From: Arthrobacter sp. MN05-02
GTDB lineage: Bacteria; Actinomycetota; Actinomycetes; Actinomycetales; Micrococcaceae
Assembly: GCA_004001285.1 (NCBI GenBank)
Contig: AP018698.1
Span: 90,992-154,991 of the forward strand
Length of the DNA: 64,000 bases
Direction of reading: 5' to 3'
In this document: in pieces, positions 24,806 through 34,100 of the stretch
How the letters are laid out: the number at the start of each line of letters is the position of its first letter
How positions within the stretch are numbered: the stretch's first letter is position 1
Notes under the pieces: generated by a model
Databases searched by the model: none
Seen by the model: only the letters and a program-made list of their open reading frames with translations
Told to the model about the DNA's origin: nothing
Made by a program: the position numbers and the translations under genes

Positions 24806-24820
24806 TGTTAACAGTCAACA
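24806..24820. promoter_or_regulatory. 15-bp palindromic operator, copy 3
   Basis: TGTTAAC, A, GTCAACA (24806-24820) is a near-perfect match to copy 1 and lies 21 bases before the transporter start, 52 bp centre to centre from copy 2 (about five helical turns). Confidence 0.65.
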
Positions 24821-24840
24821 CAACTTCCAGTAAAGGACCC

Positions 24841-26181
24841 ATGATGAGCAATGAAGCTCTGCAGATGCGAGGCCATGTCCATGGGACGAAGGATGCCCGC
24901 AAGGTAGCCGTCGGATCCGGGGTCGGTGCAGTCATCGAGACCTACGACTTCATCGGCTTCGGAACGGCTGCAGCTCTCTACTTCGGGCCGGCCTTCTTCC
25001 CTGGGGCGGATCCCGTCACTGCAACCCTGGCCTCGTTCGCCACCCTGGGCGTCGGCTTCGCGGCCCGCCCTCTCGGTGGCATCATCGGCGGCCACCTCGG
25101 AGACAAGGTAGGCCGCAAGCCTGTCCTTGTGGCATCACTGATCATCATGGGGCTCGCGACCTTCGCTATCGGCCTGCTCCCCACCTACGCAACCGTGGGC
25201 ATTCTCGCCCCCATCCTGCTGGTGATCGTGCGCATCATTCAGGGGCTGGCCTTCGGCGCCGAATGGGGAGGCGCGATTCTGATGAGCTACGAGCACGCCC
25301 CATGGAAGTCCAAGGGAAAGTACACCGGCATCGTTCAGGCAGGGTTCCCCGTCGGACTTCTCCTGGCGAACCTCGTCTTCCTCGCCAGCGCCAACCTGAT
25401 CGGTGACTGGGCCTGGCGGATACCGTTCCTCGCCAGCATCGTCCTCGTCGCCGTCGGCCTGATCATCCGCTCCAAGGTCCCCGAGTCGCCGGTCTTCGAG
25501 GACGTCAAGGACCAGGGCAACATCGTCAAAAATCCGATCGTGCAGGTCATCCGCCAGGACTGGCGCAGCATCGTCCGCGGCATCTGCCTCCGCGTCGCCG
25601 AAACCGCCGGGTACGCCGTCGCGGTCACCTACATGATTTCCTACCTCAACACGACCGAGCTTGCGACACGAACCGAGACCCTGACGTCCCTGTGCGTTGC
25701 ATCATTCATCGGCATCTTCGCCACCATGGGCTGGGCCCGCCTGACAGACCGTGTAGGACGGCGCCCTGTTTACATCTGGTCCTGCGCCTTCGCCGTCCTC
25801 TTCGGCATCCCGATGTTCCTGCTCGCCAACACCGGCCTGTTCATCTGCGTGATGATTACCATCGTCATCTCCTACGCCGTCTGCCAGAACTCCCTGGCCG
25901 GCGCCCAGGGTGCGTGGTTCCCCGAGCTGTTCCAGGCCAAGACCCGGGCCTCCGGAGCCTCCCTGGCCTACCAGATCTCCGCGATGGTGTCCGGCTTCAC
26001 TCCCTTCATCACCACCCTGCTGTACATCCAGCTCGACTGGCTCGGCCCGGCCCTGCTGTTCTCCACCTACGCACTCATCGGCCTCATTGCGGCAATCATG
26101 ACCCGCGAAACCTGGGGGCGCAGGGAACGACAGCTCGCCGAGGAAGCCGGCAAGTCCACCCCCCTGCCCCAGCACGTCTGA
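24841..26181 (+). CDS. MHS-family (MFS) metabolite:proton symporter
   Basis: From ATG 24841 (AAAGGA upstream) the protein has 446 residues and 12 predicted helices. VGSGVGAVIETYDFIGFGTAAALYFGPAFFP is the MHS signature at the N-terminus; HLGDKVGRKPVLVASLIIMG is the MFS loop 2-3 motif; FGAEWGGAILMSYEHAP is again typical. The family includes ShiA, KgtP and ProP. It likely imports the substrate (an organic or sugar acid) for the cluster. The longer frame to 24718 crosses two operators and is not the true start. Confidence 0.92.
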   Translation: MMSNEALQMRGHVHGTKDARKVAVGSGVGAVIETYDFIGFGTAAALYFGPAFFPGADPVTATLASFATLGVGFAARPLGGIIGGHLGDKVGRKPVLVASLIIMGLATFAIGLLPTYATVGILAPILLVIVRIIQGLAFGAEWGGAILMSYEHAPWKSKGKYTGIVQAGFPVGLLLANLVFLASANLIGDWAWRIPFLASIVLVAVGLIIRSKVPESPVFEDVKDQGNIVKNPIVQVIRQDWRSIVRGICLRVAETAGYAVAVTYMISYLNTTELATRTETLTSLCVASFIGIFATMGWARLTDRVGRRPVYIWSCAFAVLFGIPMFLLANTGLFICVMITIVISYAVCQNSLAGAQGAWFPELFQAKTRASGASLAYQISAMVSGFTPFITTLLYIQLDWLGPALLFSTYALIGLIAAIMTRETWGRRERQLAEEAGKSTPLPQHV

Positions 26182-26217
26182 CCCACACCTCGTTTCCGGG
26201 AACCAGAAAGAGCACCC

Positions 26218-27126
26218 ATGACTCTGACACCAACACCCACCACTACGCCGGACCGCGGCACTCAACCAGCTGATTTCGGCGCGCGGGTCACCAATGTCGA
26301 AGCAGCTGCCTACCGGGCCCGTCACTATGCCCTGAACATGGGCGAGGTACAGGGACAGGGCTACGTCGGCCAGGCGCTTGGCTCCGCGGACATGTTCGCC
26401 GCCGTCTACGCGGACCAGCTCCGGCACCGTCCCGAAGACCCGCACTGGGAGGACCGCGACCGGTTCCTGCTCTCCACAGGCCACTACGCCATCGGCCACT
26501 ACGCCGCCCTCGCAGAAGCCGGCATCATCCCCATCGACGAACTGGACACCTACGGATCCGACGACTCCCGGCTCCCCATGTCGGGCATGGCGTCCTACAC
26601 GCCCGGCATGGAGATTTCCGGCGGCTCCCTGGGCCACGGCCTGGGCGTCGCCGTAGGGATGGCACTGGGCCTGCGGATGAGGGGCTCGGACTCGAGAATC
26701 TTCAACTTCCTCTCCGACGGCGAATTGGACGAAGGATCGACCTGGGAAGCCGCCATGGGAGCCCACCACCATCAGCTGGGTAACCTCACCGCCCTGGTGG
26801 ATATGAACGCGTTGCAGGCCGACGGCGCCACCAAGACAGTGCTGAGCATCGAACCCGCCACCGACAAGTGGGCGTCCTTTGGCTGGTATACCCAGCGCGT
26901 GGATGGGAACGACGCCGCAGCCCTGTTGGAAGCGCTCGATAACATCGCCCGCGAGGCAACTCCGACCGGCCGGCCCTCGGTCATCCTGTGCGACACGAAG
27001 GTCGGCAAGGCCGTTCCTCTGCTGGAAGAACGGGAGAAGGCCCACTTCATGCGCATCGAAGAAGACGAATGGCAGATCTGCCGCGAGCAGCTGACCACCG
27101 GACACGACGGAAAGGCAGCCCGATGA
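26218..27126 (+). CDS. Transketolase, N-terminal (TPP-binding) subunit
   Basis: The 302-residue protein starts 36 bases after the transporter gene and ends overlapping the C-terminal subunit start (ATGA). It has the TPP motif SDGELDEGSTWEAAMGAHHH near residue 163, with DMNALQADGAT closing the metal site, and GMASYTPGMEISGGSLGHGLGVAVGMALGLRM before it. Split transketolases of this kind move two-carbon units from ketoses in specialised sugar pathways. The partner gene follows directly. Confidence 0.93.
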   Translation: MTLTPTPTTTPDRGTQPADFGARVTNVEAAAYRARHYALNMGEVQGQGYVGQALGSADMFAAVYADQLRHRPEDPHWEDRDRFLLSTGHYAIGHYAALAEAGIIPIDELDTYGSDDSRLPMSGMASYTPGMEISGGSLGHGLGVAVGMALGLRMRGSDSRIFNFLSDGELDEGSTWEAAMGAHHHQLGNLTALVDMNALQADGATKTVLSIEPATDKWASFGWYTQRVDGNDAAALLEALDNIAREATPTGRPSVILCDTKVGKAVPLLEEREKAHFMRIEEDEWQICREQLTTGHDGKAAR

Positions 27127-28148
27127 GCGCCAGCACCACCACCGAGGCCCCCGACACGACGGCAGCCGTCAAGCCGAAGCTGAAGACTTCGGCGATGATT
27201 GCCTCCTTCGCGGATCCCGGCCAGAAGACCGCACCCGCTCCTTTCGGTCACGCATTGGTCCGGGCAGCCGAGGAGAACGCGAGAATCGTCGGTCTCACAG
27301 CCGACCTCGGCAAGTACACCGACATGCACATCTTTGCCAAAGCCTTCCCCGACAGGTTCTTCCAGATGGGCATGGCTGAGCAGCTCCTCTTCGGAGCAGC
27401 CGCCGGCATGGCCGAAACAGGGCTCGTACCCTTCGCCTCCACGTACGCGGTCTTCGCGGCCCGACGCGCCTACGACTTCCTGTGCCTGGATATCGCCGAA
27501 CCGAACCTCAACGTCAACATCGTCGGCGGGCTTCCCGGCCTGACGACCGGGTACGGACCGAGCCACCAGGCGACGGAGGACATCGCCATCTTCCGCGGCA
27601 TGCCGAACCTCACCATCGTGGACCCCTGTGACTCGCTGGACATCGAGCAGGCCGTACCCCAGCTCGCCGCGTCAGAAGGACCGACCTACCTTCGTCTGCT
27701 CAGGGGTAACGTTCCCACCGTCCTGGACGAATACGACTACACGTTCGAGCTCGGCAAGGCCAAGGAACTCCGCCCCGGACGGGACGTCCTGTTCATCTCC
27801 AGCGGCCTCATGACCATGAGGGCGCTGCAGGCCGCCGAGGAACTCGGAAGCCACAACGTCGACGTCGCCGTCATCCACTCCCCCACCATCAAACCCTTTG
27901 ACAACGAAACTATCCTTCGCGAGTTGGGCAAGGACCGCCTTGTCGTCACCCTCGAGAACCACACCGAGATCGGCGGTCTGTTTGAAACTGTCGCCGGCGT
28001 GGCGGTACGCCACGGAGTGGGTGCAAAGGTGACACCCATCGCCCTCCCTGATCTGTTCCTAGATGCCGGCGCGTTGCCCACCCTGCACGAGAAGTACGGG
28101 CTGTCCCGCGACCGCATCGTGCAGAAAGTCCTCGCCGAACTGTCCTAG
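27123..28148 (+). CDS. Transketolase, C-terminal (pyrimidine-binding) subunit
   Basis: The 341-residue protein begins at ATG 27123, overlapping the N-terminal subunit stop. It has VGLTADLGKYTDMHIFAK, the GMAEQLLFGAAAGMAETGL segment with the conserved TPP-activating Glu, FASTYAVFAARRAYDF and GPSHQATEDIAIFRGMPNLTI. A C-terminal Rossmann-like domain follows. It completes an alpha2beta2 transketolase with its neighbour. A 14-bp palindrome (CTGTCCTAGGACAG) covers its stop codon. Confidence 0.93.
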   Translation: MSASTTTEAPDTTAAVKPKLKTSAMIASFADPGQKTAPAPFGHALVRAAEENARIVGLTADLGKYTDMHIFAKAFPDRFFQMGMAEQLLFGAAAGMAETGLVPFASTYAVFAARRAYDFLCLDIAEPNLNVNIVGGLPGLTTGYGPSHQATEDIAIFRGMPNLTIVDPCDSLDIEQAVPQLAASEGPTYLRLLRGNVPTVLDEYDYTFELGKAKELRPGRDVLFISSGLMTMRALQAAEELGSHNVDVAVIHSPTIKPFDNETILRELGKDRLVVTLENHTEIGGLFETVAGVAVRHGVGAKVTPIALPDLFLDAGALPTLHEKYGLSRDRIVQKVLAELS

Positions 28149-28273
28149 GACAGCACAAGGGACCTCACAGCTAGATGATGCAGGAACTAACCTCCATGAA
28201 GGACTTGTCGGTCCGTAAGATCAATGTCAACGAACAAATGTCGACACTCAGCACCGGCGGAGAAGGATTCATC

Positions 28274-28945
28274 ATGACGGCAGCACCACCATCACTTCTG
28301 GGAGGACTCGAAAAGAACAACCTCCGCCAATTGGCTCTGACCGCCCTCCGTCGCGCGATTACGACCGGTGAGCTCGCCCCTGGGACGCATCTGGTGGAGA
28401 CGGAATTGTCGGAGAAGCTGCAGATCAGCCGGGGCACCCTGCGGGAGGCCATGCGGCAGCTGCAGCAGGAAGGACTGATTTCGGCCGGCGCCCGGGGGCG
28501 GCTTGCGGTGCGACACCTGGGCAGTGCCGATGTTCGCGACATTTTCCAGGTTAGAGCAGCTTTGGAGGGACTGGCTGCTCGGATGCTGTCCGAGCAGAAC
28601 GACCGGGATGCTGTCATAAAGGAGCTTGAGGAGGGGATCCTGCGGATGGAGGAATCGGCGGATGGCACGTTGGATGAGCGCATCGAGGCCGACCTGAACT
28701 TCCACCAGATGCTCTGCTCACTCACTGGCAATCGGACGCTACTTCATTCCTGGAAGTCCCTTGAGGGGTCCATCCGGATGAGCGTCATGTACGCAGGAGT
28801 GGATCAGGCACTGAGCAACATGAGCCCCCACCGCCACGCGGGCATCGTCGAAGCAATCAAGACCGGTGATTCTCTGGGAGCAGCCCGCGCCGTCGAAGAC
28901 CACATGCATGAAACAGCACAAATCCTCACCGGCAACGGCGCCTGA
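28274..28945 (+). CDS. GntR-family regulator, FadR (FCD) subfamily
   Basis: ATG 28274 with GGAGAAGGA upstream gives 223 residues; the longer frame to 28175 is not needed. The winged-helix part reads LRQLALTALRRAITTGELAPGTHLVETELSEKLQISRGTLREAMRQLQQEGL, typical of GntR. The C-terminal FCD domain has the Asp/His metal residues (ADLNFHQMLCSLTGNRTLL, HAGIVEAIKTGD, EDHMHETAQ). It is the last gene of the cluster and probably binds the TGTTGACTGTCAACA-type sites at 22885, 24754 and 24806. TGTCAAC and TGTCGACA half-sites at 28225-28247 hint at self-control. Confidence 0.9.
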   Translation: MTAAPPSLLGGLEKNNLRQLALTALRRAITTGELAPGTHLVETELSEKLQISRGTLREAMRQLQQEGLISAGARGRLAVRHLGSADVRDIFQVRAALEGLAARMLSEQNDRDAVIKELEEGILRMEESADGTLDERIEADLNFHQMLCSLTGNRTLLHSWKSLEGSIRMSVMYAGVDQALSNMSPHRHAGIVEAIKTGDSLGAARAVEDHMHETAQILTGNGA

Positions 28946-29349
28946 CTCCGCCCATACCGGTCACACCTGACCTGCCGCGACCGGCGTGCAGTGAAGGCGC
29001 CCTCAGTGCTTACGAAGATTCTAGTGGGCAATTGTGGAGAGATTGCGATCCGATGACCGCCACCCAAGCCACGAAAAAGGCCGCCACCGCCACAACTCAC
29101 ACTTCTTAGCGTCGCAAGACTTCTCAGTGCGCAACCGGTCAAAACTGACGGACTGACGCTGAAGGGCTGGCGCGCCTGTTGCCCGCCGGCATGGCCCCGA
29201 ACAACGACGAGCTGGTCGCCCCGGGGAACGATCACTTATAGGGGCACGGTGGTCTGTGGGAAGGGGGTCGGCTGTACCTGCCATCCTGGTCATCCGCTTG
29301 CGGTGGGTGGATTTCAAAGCCGTCCACCTATGTAGCTTTGGGCCAGGAC
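28946..29349. other. Intergenic stretch with a biotin carboxylase start remnant
   Basis: Apart from the remnant at 29006-29056 and a terminator at 29350, I see no gene. The rest looks like non-coding or scrambled mobile-element sequence. Confidence 0.4.
29006..29056 (+). pseudogene. First 16 codons of a biotin carboxylase-type gene
   Basis: GTG at 29006 begins VLTKILVGNCGEIAIR and then a stop (TGA at 29054). This is the N-terminus of biotin carboxylase and pyruvate carboxylase (compare MFSKILVANRGEIAIR at 34575 here). The rest of the gene is gone. It may mark a deletion or recombination junction. Confidence 0.6.
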
Positions 29350-29404
29350 CGCCACCACCGAAGGGGTGGTGAATATCGTGTTGGCGACCCCTTTGGTGGT
29401 GGCG
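29350..29404 (-). terminator. Imperfect hairpin terminator after the SDR gene
   Basis: CGCCACCACC...AAGGGG (29350-29366) pairs with CCCCTT...GGTGGTGGCG (29388-29404). It follows the minus-strand SDR gene ending at 29428. Confidence 0.6.
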
Positions 29405-29427
29405 CGTGTGGTGCGAGGGGGCGTTAG

Positions 29428-30111
29428 TCAGGTTGTGGTGGACGTTCCGTTGTAGATAATTTCGGTGTCGGTGACGGTGCCGTCGTGCAGTTTGATGAAC
29501 TCGGGTGCAATGACTTCCGGGTCGAAGTCGGTGCCACGGGCGGTCGGGCCGTTGACGGTAAGGAGCCCGACCCGTACGCCGCTGCCGGCGAGGTCCTCTG
29601 CCAGGGTTAGGGCGATTGAGCGCATGGCGGATTTGCCAGCGCTCAAGGTACCGAAGCCGTAGCCCCTGGGTGTGAGCGCGAATCCATTGCCGGTGAAAAG
29701 CAGTGAGCCCTCGCCTGCTGCCACGAGTGCGGGTGCGAAACGGTGGACGAGGTGTTGTGCCGCGCCCGCGTTGACGATGAGGCTGTGTGCAAAGGCTGCC
29801 GGGTCGACCTGATGTGTGAAGCCTGCGGGCTGGGACGTGAACGCGTTGAACAGGATGACGCTGGGGTCGCCCCCTGCCCATGTGCGGATGTCGCGGACGG
29901 CGGCGTCGATGGAGTCGCCATTCGCGCCGTCGGCGAGGAATGCTTTTGCGGTCGCCCCGGTCGCTTCGAACTGATTGACGAGCCAATCAAGTTTCGCTCT
30001 GGTGCGGGCGACGAGAGCGAGCTGGTAGCCGAGCGCGGCGAACTCGCGGGCGGCCGCCGCGCCGATACCGGGACCCGCGCCGAAGATGACAGCGGTTCTG
30101 GTCAGTGCCAT
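29428..30111 (-). CDS. Short-chain dehydrogenase/reductase-like protein
   Basis: The 227-residue protein has the nucleotide loop VIFGAGPGIGAAAAREFAALGYQLALVART at residues 8-38. The catalytic region is atypical: NAFTSQP replaces the NNAG-type motif and YGFGTLSAGKSAMR gives Y...(S)xGK with unusual spacing. It may be an SDR with altered chemistry or a NAD-binding sensor. It reads away from the ArsR gene at 30307, and the stretch between (30112-30306) contains the C-terminal end of an ene-reductase gene. Confidence 0.82.
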   Translation of the reverse strand: MALTRTAVIFGAGPGIGAAAAREFAALGYQLALVARTRAKLDWLVNQFEATGATAKAFLADGANGDSIDAAVRDIRTWAGGDPSVILFNAFTSQPAGFTHQVDPAAFAHSLIVNAGAAQHLVHRFAPALVAAGEGSLLFTGNGFALTPRGYGFGTLSAGKSAMRSIALTLAEDLAGSGVRVGLLTVNGPTARGTDFDPEVIAPEFIKLHDGTVTDTEIIYNGTSTTT

Positions 30112-30170
30112 GGGAATCTCCTTGAAGTTAAGTGAGCGCTACTGAAGGAAGCGGTTAGTGGAGCGCGGGC

Positions 30171-30242
30171 TTAGTGATCGAGCGTGGGGTAGTTGATGTA
30201 GCCCTCAGCGGTAGGGGCGTAGAACAGTTCGGGCCGCGTGAA
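30171..30242 (-). pseudogene. C-terminal end of an old yellow enzyme-type ene-reductase gene
   Basis: The minus strand reads RPELFYAPTAEGYINYPTLDH and a stop (TAA at 30171). This matches the end of NADH:flavin oxidoreductases (alkene reductases), where FY....EGY.DYPT is usual. The rest is missing, with the ArsR promoter region beyond it. Confidence 0.6.
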
Positions 30243-30306
30243 AAGACACGCTACATGATCTACGCATAAACACGTACATCCCTCGAATGGCAGTAGGCTT
30301 CAGGTC

Positions 30307-30591
30307 ATGGCCAGCCGCACATCGTCCCCCCTTGCTCACCCGGAGGTCGACACCTTTGATCTGCTCAAGATCTTTGGTGCACTCTCCGACCCCGTGCGCC
30401 TGGGCATTATCGTTCGGCTCCACGGTGAGCCGGGCTTGAGCTGCGGCGGGTTCTACCCTCACCTGACCCCGTCAGTACTTACCCGCCATTTCAAGGTCCT
30501 ACGGGAAGCCGGGATCATCCACCAACAGGACTCAGGCGCCCGTCGCGAGAATCTCCTGCGCAAGGACGAACTCGATCAGCGCTTCCCTTGA
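30307..30591 (+). CDS. ArsR-type helix-turn-helix regulator, cut short by a stop codon
   Basis: The 94-residue product begins MASRTSSPLAHPEVDTFDLLKIFGALSDPVRLGIIVRL and has the winged-helix segment HLTPSVLTRHFKVLREAGIIHQQDSGARREN. A TGA at 30589 ends it after LDQRFP, yet the frame then continues LIDLIVSEASDSKIAGLPGK to a stop at 30652. The paralogue at 39464 has GLMDLVLQEATRAS in that place, so a GGA or GGC glycine codon probably mutated to TGA. The lost tail is in the dimer region, so function may be reduced. Confidence 0.85.
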   Translation: MASRTSSPLAHPEVDTFDLLKIFGALSDPVRLGIIVRLHGEPGLSCGGFYPHLTPSVLTRHFKVLREAGIIHQQDSGARRENLLRKDELDQRFP

Positions 30592-30773
30592 CTTATCGAC
30601 CTCATCGTTAGTGAAGCCTCCGATAGCAAAATCGCAGGGCTCCCAGGCAAGTGATCCCCTGACCGCGTGAGAGATGTGCACCGGAAGTGTCGCCGCCTTG
30701 GGAACTGATCATCCGTCAGACAAAGGTGCGTCATGGAACAGGAATCGCAGCTCGAGATCGTGCTGATCGTCGT

Positions 30774-31043
30774 TCACTGTCGTATTTCTTTTTTGATGTC
30801 CACGTCATCGCTGTAGTGGAATGCGCGTCGGCTACCGGAGCGCACGGGCAGCACCCAGATCACTGTGGCGTCATGGGTGAGGACGTCAACGACCGCTTCG
30901 TAGGGAGTCTCCTTCCCTTCCTGCACCGTGACCCGGTCGTAGGGCAGCAAATCGGCCCAGTCTTTCCGCCCGGTGCGGACGGAAAGACTGGTGGGGAAGG
31001 GGGATATGTACGGCCTCATCCGCCGCCGGAAGGGTTGTGCCAT
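30774..31043 (-). CDS. Hypothetical small protein downstream of pyruvate carboxylase
   Basis: ATG 31043 gives 89 residues (MAQPFRRRMRPYISPFPTSLSVRTGRKDWADLLPYDRV to DDVDIKKEIRQ), a basic N-terminus followed by a mixed beta-like region. The longer frame to 31415 runs through the pyruvate carboxylase gene and is not real. It lies 62 bases from the end of that gene on the same strand. I recognise no family. A perfect 12-bp inverted repeat (CCAGTCTTTCCG, 30957-30968, with 30980-30991) lies inside the coding sequence. Confidence 0.6.
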   Translation of the reverse strand: MAQPFRRRMRPYISPFPTSLSVRTGRKDWADLLPYDRVTVQEGKETPYEAVVDVLTHDATVIWVLPVRSGSRRAFHYSDDVDIKKEIRQ

Positions 31044-31105
31044 GATCGTGTGTTGCCTTTCCCACGGGGTCGCGCTGTGGGGTGGTTCTGTGGCTGGGTT
31101 TGGCC

Positions 31106-34100
31106 CTAGGCGGGGGTGATGGTGAGGAGGAGGTCTCCGCCCTGTGCGGGCCGGGTGCCGGTGAAGGTGGTGCGGCTGATGGTGCCGGTGACGGGCGTGG
31201 TGATGTTGGCTTCCATCTTCATGGCCTCGATGGTGGCGACGGTATCGCCCGCCTGGACTGTCTGGCCTTCGGTGAGGGTGATGGTGACGGATCCGGCGAA
31301 GGGTGCGGGGATGTGGCCGGGGGTTGCGGGGTCGGCTTTCTCGGCGGCCTTCACGTCGCTGGTGGCGTTCTTGTCGCGGATGGCTACGGGGCGCATCTGA
31401 CCGTTGAGGGTGCACATGACGGTGCGCATGCCTTTTTCGTCGGGGTCGGACACGGCTTCGAGGGTCGCGATGAGCCGGACCCCCCGATCGAGTTCGATGA
31501 CGTGCTCGGTGCCCGGTTGCAGCCCGTAGAGGTAGTCCGCGGTGCCGAGCACGGATACGTCCCCGTACGTGTCCCTCGTGGTCTGGAAGTCCTTGGTGGG
31601 TCCGGCGAAGAGCAGGCGGTTCAGGGCCTGCCGGCGTTCCGTCGAGGAACCCTTGAGTCGTGTTTCGTCGTCGGCGGTGATGTGTGCGTCGCGGGGTTTG
31701 AGTTCGCGTCCGGTCAGGGCCTTGGTGCGGAAGGGTTCGGGCCAGCCGCCGGGTGGGTTTCGAGGTCCCCGTTGAGGAACCCGATGACCGAGTCGGGGAT
31801 GTCGTAGTCCTGCGGGTCCTGCTCGAACGCGGCCGGGTCGGCGTCGGAGCCGACCAGGGCCAGGGCGAGGTCGCCGACGACCTTGGAGGACGGGGTGACT
31901 TTCACCAAGCGTCCGAGGATCTTGTCCGCTGCGGTGTACATGTCCTCGATGGCCTCGAAGCGTTCCCCGAGTCCGAGGGCGATGGCCTGCTGCTTGAGGT
32001 TGGAGAGCTGGCCTCCCGGGATCTCGTGCCGGTAGACCCGTCCCGTGGGGCCGGGCAGCCCGGACTCGAACGGGGCATAGATGCGCCGCACGGCCTCCCA
32101 GTACGGCTCCAGCGCGCATACGGCATCCAGGTCCAGGCCGGTGTCGCGGGGTGTGTGGGCCAGGGCCGCGACGAGGCCGAGGCAGAGGGTTGGCTGGTGG
32201 TCCCGGCCAGGGGCGCGCTGGCCACGTCCACGGCGTCCACTCCGGCGTCGACCGCGGCCAGCAGCGTGGCGAGCTGGCCTCCGGCGGTGTCGTGGGTGTG
32301 CAGGTGCACCGGCAGATCGAAGCGTTCCCGCAGCGCGGCCACCAGTTCCGCGGCCGCGGCGGGTCGGAGGAGCCCGGCCATGTCCTTGATGGCCAGGATG
32401 TGCGCGCCCGCGTCCACGATGCGCTGGGCGAGGTCGAGGTAGTAGTCCAGGGTGTAGAGGGTCTCGGCCGGATCGAGCATGTCCGCCGTGTAGCAGAGGG
32501 CGACTTCGGCGACAGCGGTGCCGGTGTCCCGGACCGCGCGGATCGCCGGTTCCATCTGGGACACGTCGTTCAGGGCGTCGAAGATCCGGAAGATGTCGAT
32601 GCCCGACGCCGCCGCCTCGGTCACGAAGGCGGTGGTGACGGCTTCGGGGTAGGGGGTGTAGCCGACGGTGTTCCGGCCCCGCAGCAGCATCTGCAGGCAG
32701 ATGTCCGGGATCTGGCGGCGCAGCGCGTCCAGGCGCTCCCACGGGTCCTCCCCCAGGAACCGCAGCGTCACGTCGTACGTGGCGCCTCCCCAGGCCTCGA
32801 CCGAGAGGAGCTCCGGGGTCAGGGCCGACACCGACGCACCGGCCGCGACCAGGTCCCGGGTCCGTACCCGGGTGGCGAGCAGCGACTGGTGCGCGTCGCG
32901 GAACGTCGTGTCCGTGACGGCGACCGCGGTCTGCTCCCGCAACGCCCGCGCGAAACCTTCCGGCCCCAGCTCCAGCAACCGCCGCCGGCTCCCCACCACA
33001 CCAGAACCACCAGCAGCACCCGCGACGCCGCTGGACGTGGCGTCGGCGCTGGTCGTGCTGGTGTCGGGCAGGGCAGATGATCCAGGCAGTTCGGGAGTTT
33101 CTCCCGCGGGTCGAGGTGCGCGGGGCCGGCACCGTTGGGCTGGTTCACGGTGACGTCCGCGAGCCAGGTCAGCAGTTTCGTGCCGCGGTCCGCCGGGATG
33201 CGGGCGGTAAGCAGTTCGGGGCGTTCGTCGATGAACGACGTCGCGACGTTCCCGGCGAGGAAGTCCGGTCATCCAGGACCGCCTGCAGGAAGGAGATGTT
33301 CGTGGAGACACCGCGGACCCGGAACTCGGCCAACGCACGCCTGGCCCGGGTGACCGCTGCCGGGTAGTCCCGACCCCGGCAGGTGAGCTTCACGAGCATC
33401 GAGTCGAAGTGCGGGCTGATCTCCGCCCCCGCGTACACCGTCCCGCCGTCCAGGCGTACCCCGGCGCCGCCGGCGGACCGGTACGCGGAGATCCGTCCCA
33501 CGTCGGGGCGGAACCCGTTCGCGGGATCCTCCGTGGTGATCCGGGACTGCAGGGCAGCCCCGCGCAGGCTCACCGTGTCCTGGCTCAAGCCCAGGTCCGC
33601 CAGGGTTTCCCCGGCCGCGATCCGCAGCTGGGACTGGACCAGGTCCACGTCCGTGACCTCCTCGGTGACCGTGTGCTCGACCTGGATGCGCGGGTTCATC
33701 TCGATGAACACGTGCTGGCCCGCCCGTTCCCCGACCGTGTCCACCAGGAACTCCACCGTGCCCGCGTTGACATAGCCCAGCGCGGTCGCGAACTTCACCG
33801 CATCCCGGTGCAGGGCCTGCCGGATCCCCTCGTCCAGGTTCGGGGCAGGGGCGATCTCGATGACCTTCTGATGCCGGCGCTGCAGCGAACAGTCCCGCTC
33901 GAACAGGTGCATCACGTTGCCCTGCGCGTCCGCGAGGATCTGCACCTCGATGTGCCGGGGCCGCAGCACCGCCTGCTCCAGGAACATGGTCGGATCCCCG
34001 AACGCCGACTGCGCCTCGCGCATCGCGGCCTCCAGCGCTTCCGGCAGCGCCTCCCGCGTATCGACCCGCCGCATCCCGCGCCCGCCACCGCCGGCCACGG

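Noticed and set aside
30957..30991. Perfect 12-bp inverted repeat in the small gene downstream of pyruvate carboxylase
   Set aside because: It lies inside a plausible coding sequence with no T run; not supported as a terminator.
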